DNA of 64,000 bases from Cranoglanis bouderius (lineage: Eukaryota > Chordata > Actinopteri > Siluriformes > Cranoglanididae): the NCBI GenBank assembly GCA_023630585.1, contig CM042548.1, positions 21,023,027 to 21,087,026 on the forward strand, read 5' to 3'. The position numbers were made by a program, and so were the translations under genes. The notes below the pieces were generated by a model. It saw only the letters and a program-made list of their open reading frames with translations. It searched no databases and was not told the DNA's origin. How positions within the stretch are numbered: position 1 is the stretch's first letter; every line of letters begins with the position of its first letter. Below are positions 50,040-61,055 of this stretch, one piece after another.

Positions 50040-50150
50040 TAAAGTAATCAATTGCTTTTTTTTGGAGTCTCCAGGAGAGAAATGCTTCCCTGTGCACCTC
50101 GTGTGATCTGCATAGGCTATATGGAGCTGATGCTCTGTAAATAAAAACTT
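50040..50150 (+). promoter_or_regulatory. Candidate polyadenylation site
   Basis: AATAAA at about 50139 sits after a GC-richer non-repeat stretch (GCACCTCGTGTGATCTGC) and before a T-rich run. It could be the distal end of the mertk 3' untranslated region, in which case two Tc1 elements lie inside that region. This is inference only. Confidence 0.3.
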
Positions 50151-51147
50151 TTTTAAAAAATATTTGTTTTGTACATTTCGGGCCAGTTTGTACAGAAATA
50201 TAGTAGAAATATGGTTTTATTTTGGAGCTCGGTAAGGCAGAGTTTAGGTTGGGCTATGGGAGCAAAACTACTGATGATAGACAAAAAAAAAAACTATGCG
50301 CATCCTGTTGATCATCATGTTAATGAACTTGGTCTGAAATAATAATGTATTCGTGTTTAGCTACACAAATAAGAGGCAGTTAGTAAGGACTGCTGTACAT
50401 AATACTGTATACTATCCATACATAATATATAATAATATAATATGTACACCAGATAATTTTATGTTAATTAGATTAATAGTACAAACGTTCTGAGGATTTT
50501 TGCATAATTCTTTAGCTTGATGTTTAGCTCAGGGTACAGGCACAGTCTCAATTTGATGGCTCCTGAGTGACGCCTCAAGGAAACAAGCATTGGTTTAGCT
50601 GGTTTGTCTGCTGCCCTGTCACTTATTAACTGGAACTGTTATAAGACTATGCGCTACAGTATGTTACAAGAAATGAGATTAGCACCTTCCCATGTGTGAT
50701 GGGACACATTCCATACAAAAACACCAAACTTGCCCTCAACTGTCTCACAACTGTTAATAAAGCCCACAGCGATTTTGGAGCAGCACTTATCAGCACTTAC
50801 ATCCAGTAGTTCAGAAACCATTACCCATGTAAGGTACATCACCACAGTGCATTGGGATGGGGCCATTTAAAAGGCCTCATTAAGCCTGTGTGCTGTTAAC
50901 ACTGTAATTTAATCACACATTGCATGTACTCTACAGGACAAATAGCCATTTTCACTTCAAGGCAATTTTGGGATCAAAACTATTATATATTGGAGGCCAG
51001 AGCCAAATTGGACAGAAATCCATACTTTTAAAACTTTGTCCCATTGAATTAAAAATCTTATCCTTATTTAGGTCCTTATATTGGATGTGTATACCAATTA
51101 GAGCTCTAGACATTTCAGCTTCTAAAATATAGTTCCAAAATTGCCTA

Positions 51148-51178
51148 TGGTTAGGGTTAGGGCTAGGGTTGAGGGTTG
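51148..51178 (+). repeat. Short TTAGGG-like tract
   Basis: GGTTAGGGTTAGGGCTAGGGTT followed by GAGGGTTG gives about five degenerate telomere-type units next to the DIRS remnant. Confidence 0.6.
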
Positions 51179-51186
51179 CTCTTTAG

Positions 51187-51880
51187 ATGGCGACTGCATC
51201 AGCCCAGTGGATGCTGTTGACAAAGCCACAGGGGTATAAGAGCTTTCTGCAATCAGGCCATTTCAGCCTTCAGTGCTCAGGGCCTGCACAAGTTCTAATC
51301 CTATCAAATGGTTGCTATGTTTCAACAAATTTGTTTCATCTGGACAGATGTACAATCGAAAGGGTAGATCCCATGGACAGAGCACTGAGTTCTACTCCAC
51401 ATGCTTCTTACTTTAGAAGATTCTTTGTTTGATTCTGTAACGACCTCATTTGGCTATCAGATGTTAATTTTGTTGTGAAGACTGGGTCACATAGTTGAAT
51501 CTGTTTGATGCACCTTTCATGCCCTCATTACTCTGGAACACAGATTTACATTTGGAGTTGCCTTTCAAGCACAATTCAATGTCCTACACTCTGGCCTCTC
51601 TCTAGATCTGATGGTGTTCACGAAATGCATGAAAGCATCTTGGTTGCCTCTGATGGCCAGAGGCATAAGGTTACTGGCATACTAGGATGATGTGTACAGG
51701 CGTTCCTCCACCAGGGAAGTGGCCATCTGGAACATGTCCACCCTCCTCGTATACATCAAGGTGCTCAGACTCATGGTAAACTGGGAAAGATCCCTAGTAC
51801 CAAATCAGACCACACGATTCATCACTGAGAAGCTAGATTCATGGGGAATGATCCCCACCCTGTCATCCCAATTTAGATAG
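51187..51880 (+). pseudogene. DIRS-type retrotransposon reverse transcriptase remnant
   Basis: From 51509 to 51880 one frame reads like the DIRS family reverse transcriptase: TFHALITLEHRFTFGVAFQ, FNVLHSGLSLDLMVFTKC, GIRLLAY then a stop codon and DD, and LMVNWERSLVPNQTTRFI. The stop falls inside the YxDD active-site motif, so it is dead. The stretch 51187-51430 upstream probably covers the start of the same domain in other frames. No recombinase part was recognised. Confidence 0.6.
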
Positions 51881-52179
51881 GCCAGTAAAGGTGTGGGTGG
51901 TTCCAGTTCTTGCTCGAATACTTGGACTGTTAACTGCAGCTGCAGTTAGGGGCTATTAAAATTAAGGGAATACCAGGTTAGTTCAGTCTGCAACTAAACC
52001 AGAAATACCACAGAAATGCATCATCATCTAAGTGAGATGAATATGAGCCGCATTTCTCTTCTAAAAACAAAGAAGCAAAAAAAACAGTGACGCTCAGGTA
52101 CATAAATCACTAGAGTGGCATGTAGGTGAGGTAAAAATAACACTCACAGAAAGCATACCTACTGGATTGGTGTCATAGT

Positions 52180-52711
52180 TTATAGTATATAGAATATTCA
52201 GGTTACACCATTTTGGAGGATCAGGTTAATTGGTAACAGGGGAGGGTATCAGGATTGGGCATAAAAGGAGCATCCACCAAAAGCTCAGTCTTTGCAAGCG
52301 AGGATGGGTCGTGGCTCACCACTTTGTGCCAAACTTCGTGAGAGAATTGTCAGTCAGTTCAAAAAGAACATTGCTTAACGCAAGATTGCAAAGAATTTTG
52401 GTCTTTCACCATCTACAGTGTATAATATTGTGAAAAGATTCAGGGACTCCAGAGAAATCTCACTGCATAAAGGGCAAGGCTGGAAACCACTGTTGAATGT
52501 GCCACAGCTGTAAACATGCCTCTGTCCCAACTTTTTTGAGTGTGTTGAAGGCATCAAATTCTAAATGTGTATATTTACAAAATACAATTAAGTTGGTCAG
52601 TGAAAACATGGAATATCTTTTCTTTGTACTTTTGTCAGTTAATTAAAGTTTCAAGAGACTTGACAAATCACAGATTTTTGTTTTTATTGCATTTTAGAAA
52701 AAATCCCAACT
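52180..52711 (+). mobile_element. Internally deleted copy of the Tc1 element at 2970-4489
   Basis: 52190-52500 matches 3210-3510 of the other copy, including the transposase start (MGRGSPLCAKLRERIVSQFK with one shift). Then 52500-52711 matches its right end. The whole catalytic region is deleted. The left terminal repeat is lost. Confidence 0.75.
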
Positions 52712-53660
52712 TGGGGTTAGTATATGCCTGGGAGAGTTGGTGCAGCAGAAATTTTTCCAGGCGGATGGTGGATTTTTAATGGAGCCTTGGCTCACTTTTA
52801 TTCAACTCAGAAGTGTCACCAAAACCAAAAGTAAACACAACTGAAAAGGGTCGACACCCGTCGTGGCGTTCGCCTTATTCAAGTTCAACTTCGAGTTCAA
52901 GTCAAAAGTTCAACGTTCCAGTTCATGCTCTGTGCACGCGTATTGTAGGCTCTGTCACTCTCTCTTTCAGACTCATGGCAGTCTCCTGAAAGGACAAAGT
53001 AAGTACACATAAATAACCTTCCCGTGATCACACACAAGTGAGAATCATCACATCAAATGTTACCTGCCGGTTCTGCCCGCCTCCACTCCGTCTGCAGCCC
53101 ACGGTCACCTACACCACCACTACCACAGACCTCTTTCCCAGTGTCGAGACCATTTACTATCGAGTGTGGTTCTCTCCTAGTGGAGCCAAACAGTCCTCTA
53201 GGCCTCTAGTAGACTTGGCAGCCTACTCAATATATTTCCACATCCTTCACTGACTGAGCCACAGCATACAGTAATCAATCTACAATCTTCTAATTGAGAC
53301 TGCGAAGGAGCCAGCAAGACCCTGGTTTTCAATGCTGTCCACACTAGTTGCCCTGGGAATTTCTCTTCAGTTAGACCCATTGTCACAGATGACAGAGAAG
53401 TGATAGAAAAGTAGATGTTTTCTCAGAACATAGCCTGAAGTATTTCTACTTCATTACTCTACACCCTTGATATTCTCTTCAGAATAATACTGAAAATGAT
53501 ATTTTCCAACATGAAAATGTTCTTGGCCTAATTTCTGTAATATAAAGGAATACTCATTTTCAAAAATCATATTTATATTAAAGAGATTGTGTTCAGAACA
53601 GAATGGCAAATTATTAGTAGTAATGGCAGCGGACAGCAAGAATGAAGATTTGTGTATATT
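52712..53660. other. Intergenic stretch without recognised gene
   Basis: There is a GC-richer part at 52840-53230 without a convincing exon or retroelement domain. It may be retroelement LTR sequence, but I cannot show paired ends. Confidence 0.3.
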
Positions 53661-53666
53661 ATGTTA

Positions 53667-54440
53667 CACTCACCATCCACTTTATTAGGAGCATCTGTAC
53701 TCAGGAACCCACACAAAAACAGGAGTCTGAGGGTACAGTGGGTAGGCACAGGTTCACAGAAACTGAACAGTTAAAGATTGTAAAAGCAGTTCATGGTCTT
53801 TTCCCTATCTTTAACTGTGCAAATCAGCTGGTAGATGTGGGGAAGGGGTAGCTCAGTGGTTAATATGTTGGATGTCTGATTGGGAGGTTATGAGTTCAAA
53901 TCCCAGCACCACCCAAACTGCCACTGCAGGACCCTTGAGCAAGGCCCTTAAACTTTAACTGCTCAGAGATAACTGTAAATTGCTCTGGATAAGGGTGTCT
54001 GTAAATGTATTAATGCTATTGTAGCCCATTTGCCTCAATGTTCTGTGTGTTGTGTATTCTGAGATGCTTTTCTCACCACGATTGTAAAGAGTGGCTTTTT
54101 GAGTTACCATTGCCTTCTTATCAGCTTGAACCAGTCTTGCCATTCTCCTCTGACTTCTGTTTTTTTTTTTTTCTTCTTTTTTTCACAACATTCTGTGTAA
54201 CCTCTAGAGACTGTTGTGTGTGAAATTCCCAGGAGATCAGCAGTTTCTGAAATACTCAAACCAGCCCATCTGGCACCAACAACCATGCCATAGTCAAAGT
54301 CACTTCTTCCCCATTCTGATGTTTGATGAACATTATCAGAAGCCTTTGACCTGTATCTGCATGATTTTATGCATTGTGCTGCTGCCACTTGATTGACTGA
54401 TTGGATAACTGCATTAATGAGCAGGTGTACAGATGAAGGG
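53667..54440 (-). mobile_element. Family L transposon with a SINE inserted
   Basis: The left end is ACACTCACCATCCACTTTATTAGG and the right end is near 54440. The - strand shows WAGLSISETADLLGISHTTV (54104-54388). A tRNA-derived SINE occupies 53833-54015. A T tract at 54161-54183 interrupts the remnant. Confidence 0.65.
53833..54015 (+). mobile_element. tRNA-derived SINE
   Basis: The head GGGGTAGCTCAGTGGTTAAT (A box) and GAGTTCAAATCCCAGC (B box) are tRNA-like. The body has CCTTGAGCAAGGCCCTTAA, and the tail CTCTGGATAAGGGTGTCTGTAAATG is the shared L2-type 3' end. An opposite-strand relative is at 58155-58337. Confidence 0.8.
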
Positions 54441-54960
54441 TGGAGGTAGGTACCTGTTTTTCCACTTTGTTGGTACCGTCAAACTTTTCCAGCACCTAGC
54501 ACCTAGCACCCAATTTGCCTGTCCCCTATTTGCATTGCCGGGGGACCCTACTGTCAATCATTATGTGATGTGACATGACCACACAGTTCTGAACAGGCAT
54601 AAAACAGGGGTCTTTGTAGCTTTTAGTTATAATTAAATTGTAGTGAGGAATATAGTATATTTACTGAATGCACCAGTATTAAATTCTTAGTAAATGACAC
54701 ATCTTTAAATTTTCTTAAGTTTTCTGATTCATGTAATCTCAGAGAATTTAAGTGGTAAGGAATTATACCTGTCCACCTCAGCTTGTCCATTAGGCACTGG
54801 TCTTCTGACCACGTCCACTGTTAGTGTTATATGCTCATTTATCAAAATTATGGGAATGCAACATAAATATGACCTAATTATCAAGTAATGAAACTACATA
54901 ATCATGCTGCAAATTGGTACTTTTGCAACAATTAACAGTACAAAAGAAGACCCATAAATA
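54441..54960. other. Intergenic gap between mertk flank and TMEM87 gene
   Basis: AT-rich sequence with no exon, RNA gene or repeat that I can support. It separates the convergent transcription units. Confidence 0.4.
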
Positions 54961-56344
54961 AAGAATATTTATTTACATTTGAAGCAAACAATCATAAACC
55001 GGAAAACATGCATCATGAAAATGGACATAATGGACAAAAGTAAATATCTGAAAAGGAAGAATCTGATATTCCACAGCAAGGTGAAAAAATAATAATTCAT
55101 GAGAAGATACAAAATCCTCAAGTACACACTCAAGGAAAAAGTAGTAGAAAAGACCAAAATATTGCACAGAATCAGTCTAACCACTGCATTCGTGTGGCAA
55201 GAAATCACTTAAATGCAAAAATAAAAGGATTTATTTTGTCACTGACATGAACAAGGTGAGCACACAAGTAGGCTACAATAGATTCTAACTATCTTTAATT
55301 CTTAACAGTTGTCCTGTGGGTATATCTCTGCATGGCAGACTGTGCTTTTCTCTGAAAAGAAATGACAACATTCAACGGAAAATGGGCAGAGATGTGCGAT
55401 TGTACAAAACCAACTACTCTCATCATTCAATCAACTGTTCATTCGTAGTGTTTCTAAGGCTTGTGATTAAATAAGAAAAAGAGAAACAACAGAGAGAAAA
55501 AAACCAAAATGTATGTTAAAAAAAAAAAAAAAAAAATGCACAAGGCAATGGAGGAATATTAACGGCATATTGCTCTTTGATGTGAGATGCACATTTTGCT
55601 TCCTGCTAAAGTAATCCAGCTCGGTTCAGTAGTTAACGGCCAGACTGGAGTTTATACCTTACGCATTTTATTTTACTCATCACCCAGCCATTTAGGAAAA
55701 CTTCTGTATATTTACAAACGTAGCAGAACATTCTGCTCCCACACTGTATTTTCAGAAGCAAAATGGCTCACCAACATGAAACATAAATACATAAATAACA
55801 CGTAATATATTAAGTAAAGAGGATGCCTGAAGAGAATTTCAGAAGTCTTCCCCTCTGATAAAGACTAAGCAAACCGTCTTTGGTCGTTCAACTTCATGTC
55901 CTTGTTAAATTATTTGACATCTTCATTAAGACCCTCCCTAAATAAAACATAAAAACAAGATTCTAAACCCAAGCCATCGACTGGCTGGCACGAAGTAGTG
56001 AAAAATAAATATGGTATAATTTCTGCTTGGATTGATGGGTTGTGTGACTTGTCTGTTAAATGGAATGATTATAAAATTTGTGAATGAGTATTTGTACTTC
56101 TGGAGGGGAAAAACCGGTAATCTTTCACATTAGATATAAAAGGCATGAATACAGAAAGGACCGTTGCTAAGTGAGCCAGGATACTCCTGTGACTAGAAGC
56201 ACAATTCCTCTTCTCTTCAGATCCACCATCAAACTCTTCACCAGTACCTGTCTCTTGTCTGGTTTTTTATCCTTTTCACACTGGTAAGTGGGAGCAGCAG
56301 CAGCAGCGCCTTTGGTCTCAGAAGGAGGCCATGCATTTGTGCTT
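54961..56344 (-). other. Probable 3' untranslated region of the TMEM87 gene
   Basis: This follows the TGA at 56345-56347 on the - strand. Candidate AATAAA signals on the - strand lie near 55230, 55665 and 54967; the last would give a 3' untranslated region of about 1.4 kb. The stretch is largely free of transposons, unlike the introns, which agrees with transcribed 3' sequence. The true end is not shown. Confidence 0.45.
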
Positions 56345-59300
56345 TCACTGCATTTTTGACATCTCATACTTTGTAGTCATGATTTCCTGCAAAGTGACCC
56401 ACATTGAAAAGCATGATCATTTTCTGTATAAATAAAATCTTTTAACTTTAAAAGAAATAGTTTGTACGTTTGATTTAACAAACCTCATCTGAGTCGAGAA
56501 GAACAGGCAGAGCACTGGAATGCAAGAAACACGTAAGTTAAAGGAGCTCTGAACACATTCTGCCTAGTGTGCATGAAAACATGAGGGCAGTACTGTGCAA
56601 AAGTTTAGGCAGTTGTGAAAAAATGCTGTAAAAGTAAGAATGCTTTCAAAAATACACGTTAATAGTTTACATTCATCAATTAACAAAATGCAAAGCAAGT
56701 GAACAGAAGAAAAATCTACATCAACTCAATATTTGGTGTGATCACCTTCAAAACAGCATCAATTCTTCTAGGTACACTTGCACACAGTTTTTGAAGGAAC
56801 TCGGCAGGTAGGTTGGCCCGAACATCTTGGATAACTAACCACAGTTCTTCTGTGGATTTAGGCAGCCTCGGTTGCTTCTCTCTCTTCATGTAATCCCAGA
56901 CAGACTCGATGATGTTGAGATCAGGGCTCTGTGGGGGCCATACCATCACTTGCAGGACTCCGTTATTCTTTACGCTGAAGATAGTTCTTAATGATTTTCG
57001 CTGTATGTTTGGGGTCGTTGTCATGCTGCAGAATAAATTTGGGGCCAATCAGATGCCACCCTGATGGTATGCAGCCCCAAACTTGCAAGGAACCTCCACC
57101 ATGCTTCACTGTTGCCTGCAGACACTCATTCGTGTACCGTTCTCCAGCCCTTCGGCAAACAAACTGCCTTCTGCTACAGCCAAATATGTCAAATTTTGAC
57201 TCATCAGTCCAGAGCAGCTGCTGCCATTTTTCTGCACCCCAGTTCCTGTGTTTTCGTGCATAGACAAGTCTTCCATGAAGGCCACTTCTGACCAGACTTC
57301 TCGAGACAGTAGATGGGTGTACCAGGGTCCCACTGGTTTCTGCCAGGTCTGAGCTGATGGCACTGCTGGACATCTTCCGATTGCGAAGGGAAGTAAGCCT
57401 GATGTGTCTTTCATCTGCTGCAGTAAGTTTCCTTGGCCGACCGCTGCGTCTATGGTCCTCAACGTTGCCTGTTTCTTTGCGCTTGTGCTGGAAACCCCTG
57501 TCTGCCTTGAAATTTCTGCCTTGTTGCTATGCTCAGTCTTGCCATGGTGTATGACTTGACAGTGAACTGTCTTCAGCAACCTCACATTGTTAGCTGAGTT
57601 TGGCTGTACCTCACCCAGTTTTATTCCTCCTACACAGCTGTTTCTGTTTCAGTTAATGATTGTGTTTCAACCTACATATTGAATTGATGATCATTAGCAC
57701 CTGTTTGGTATAATTGTTTAATCATACACCTGACTATATGCCTACAAAATCCCTGACTTTGTGCAAGTGTACCTAGGGTGGTCACACCAAATATTGATTT
57801 GATGTAGATTTTTCTTCTGTTCACTCACTTTGCATTTTGTTAATTGATAAAGATAAACTATAAACATGCCTATTTTTGAAAGCATTCTTACTTTACAGCA
57901 TTTTTTCACACCTGCAAAATGTATTCCCTAGATTAAATCACCATCAGCAATATTTTGTTAGAAAATACTTGGTTCTGATGTCTAATGTGATGAGTGTTCA
58001 TCTCAGCTTCCTCTACTGTTGACTTTCAGCTCTTGTTTCTAGACCGAAAGTTCACAATATTGAGAAAGTTGATGGTATACTGTTACAATTCAGCAGGGAT
58101 TATGTGTAAGATACAGATCAAGTAGCAAAACTATAATTATATGGGGGGAAAAATTAGATTCAGCATTTACCAGATGCCCTTATCCAGAGCAACTTACATT
58201 TATCTCATTTGAGCAGCGAGGGTTAAGGGCCTTGCTCAAGGGCCCCAACAGTGGCAGCTTGGCTGTGCTGTGGGGTTTGAACTCTTGACCTTCCGATCAG
58301 TAGCCCAACATCTTAACCACTGAGCTACCCTTGCCCCACAGCACTTCCATTAATCCTTTTTTTGTGATCATTAGGATAATTTTGGTGATATTACACAAAA
58401 ATGAGTCAAATGAAAACCTTAAAAGTGCAACATAAAACAGCAACCATGAGATTTTTTTTCTCTCTGGAGGAATCCAGACATTTGGGCAGCACTGGAGCAC
58501 TTGCATTGAATGAAATGGAGATTATGCGGGCTTTCACACTGGCAGTTTAGTCTGAAACAGAGGACAGTTTGCATGAAAAACTGGTAATGTGAAAGCTGTC
58601 AGGTGGACCAGGAAGAGCACCGCGGTACCGAACCCCAGACTACCTGTAGGAGCTGGTCTGTGTTCGGTTGTACTGGAACTGAGGCGCGATTCCCGTGAAC
58701 GTGAACGCAACTCGTACTCGGGTCTGCACTTTTCCTGGAAGTAAAGTAACCTGCGTGCGTGTTTTAGCTGATGATGACATCATTAGTTTCCACAACACAC
58801 GTGTACCATGAGTGACAGGGGATTTTGTAGGATACAGAAGAGGTCCATCACTGTGCATAATAGCACCAAACTAAAAAAATTTATTTAAAAAAATATGGTG
58901 ACTTGCATTGTGTTCTCCATGTGCGTTTGTGATGATGCAAGATGAACGCAAATGCACCGGGGTTTGATAGAATCTAGTGAGTCTGAAACCAGACCAACGC
59001 TGCAGTGGGGGCCGGGAACAATCACACTCGGATTCGGACCGCAGCAAATGTGCCCAGTGTGAAAACTACCCATGTAGCAACATTAAGCACTTTTGTGACA
59101 GCTATTTGCAATACACAATGCAAAATAAAACATTAAGATTTACTTTTAACTCGCCCTCTTATAATAAGCCTGAAAGTGAACAAAGCAGCATTTACCCCCT
59201 TAAAAAAACACTTACACATCTGTTAAAGAGGAAGGAATGTTGTCTTCCACCCACTTCAAGTCTTCATCCTGAAGGGAAAAAAAAATGTCCTACAGTCAGC

Positions 59301-59419
59301 TTGCTTGTTATTTGTTTTAAATTACAGTCCAAAATTATTGGCACCTTTGATAAAGGTATTTGTGGTTAAATAGCACTGAAAATTAAAGAAATCCAACCTT
59401 TACTTGCATTTATTCTAAG

Positions 59420-59481
<62 letters not shown>

Positions 59482-61055
59482 TCATAAAAACCTGCCTGAG
59501 TCAGAATTCTCAGGACCCCTGCATTTAGTACTTTGTGCAACCTCCCTTTCCCCAAAATAACAGCACTGAGTCACCTATTACAGTATGCTTGAGAAGATAC
59601 AGAGAATACAGAGAAAGGAATCTGAGACATCTCAATACACAAGCTCTCCAGATCCACCAGGGTCACAGCTTATCTGCTTCAGCTCACAGGTTTGCAATGA
59701 TGTTTAGGTCAGGAGACTGGCATGGCCACACCATGAGCTTGATTCTTCTGGCACTGAATCATTTTGGTGTGGATTGGGATGCATGTTTTGGATCGTTGTC
59801 CTGCTCGAAAATCCAACCATGACCCAGGTGTAGCTTCCTGGTAGAGGCAGTCAGATTCTCATTTAAAATCTAATGTTACTTCATGGAGTTCATTATGCTA
59901 TGTATTCCAACAAGGGTCCCGGGTTCTCTGGAGGAAAACCAACATCACAGATCCTCCACCACACTTAACAATGCGGATTAGGTTCTTTTCTGTATGACCA
60001 TTCATCTTTTTACACCAAACCTACCTTTGTGTTTGTTGCCAAAAAGCACTATTTTTTGTCTCATCTGACCATAGAACCTGGTTCCAGTCAAAGTTCTAGT
60101 AGCATCTAGCAAACTCCAAGCATTTATATTTTTGGTTAGATGAAAGAAAAAGCCTTCTTCTGGTCCACCTTTCAACCTTTCATGCTGACTAGCATGGAGC
60201 TGGTGTCTAATTGTACAGTAGATTTGGAGTGACCACACAACTGTGCCACCAACTTCTTCACATGTTCCTCACTGTGCATGGGAGAAAAACACACCTGTCC
60301 TCATCCAAGTCAGGTTTATTACAGCTCCGGTTGTTTTAAACGTCTGGATTATGGATATTTTTTTAAATATTCATATATTTATTAAATTATTTGTCTCATT
60401 TAATTTGTGTATTGCCTAATCTTCCCCATGTTGGTGAACCTGGCCTCTTTTGTCACCTCATTTTTAAGCCCATGTGAAAAGAAGTCATGGACAGCTCCTA
60501 AACACTCAGGTGATGTTAAAAAGTAACATATGCATGTGGTAATGCTTTAATTACATTCTGTTCATGAGAATTCAGGGGTGCCAATAATTGTGACAAGCAA
60601 TTTTGTTTAAAAAAATATTTTTATAAGGTGTTTTCCTTTGATAAATGTACTTCAATTAAAGGTTAAAATGTTCTTATATTTTCAGATTACGTTTTATTTG
60701 TGAGATAACTTTTTTTTTTTTAATCCATGTTTACCATGGGTGCCAATAATTCTGCAGCTGACTGTTTATTTGGTATTATGTTGGTGGTTTTTTTTCTTCT
60801 CGGCTGATACTGACCACACTAGAAGCAGGAGGTTTCGATGTTCCATTCGTCTCAGTCTTAGCAGCTCTCAATTTTATGCCATCAGCTAGAAATAAATCAA
60901 GACACTGATGAGTTCACACAGCACACAGAGTGGAGGAAAATCTTGATGTGCCTGTAAATTTATGAACAGGTTATTGCTCACCAATATTTGCAGACACCAA
61001 GAACTCTTCAATCTCTTCATCATCTGAATCATCAATTAAAGGTGTGAATGCGTAT
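56345..61055 (-). CDS. tmem87b: tmem87b exons encoding the acidic cytoplasmic tail
   Basis: Exons 60982-61055 (RYAFTPLIDDSDDEEIEEF), 60815-60885 (DGIKLRAAKTETNGTSKP), 59216-59268 (DEDLKWVEDNIPSSLTDV), 56484-56514 (ALPVLLDSDE) and 56345-56386 (EIMTTKYEMSKMQ) make the cytosolic tail, with acidic clusters usual for the family. The 31-bp exon 56484-56514 is very short but keeps frame. Introns hold Tc1 elements (59326-60764, 56588-57915) and a SINE. Confidence 0.88.

Noticed and set aside
53833..53905. tRNA gene
   Set aside because: A- and B-box-like motifs are present, but the cloverleaf stems do not close and the sequence runs into a SINE body and LINE-type tail.
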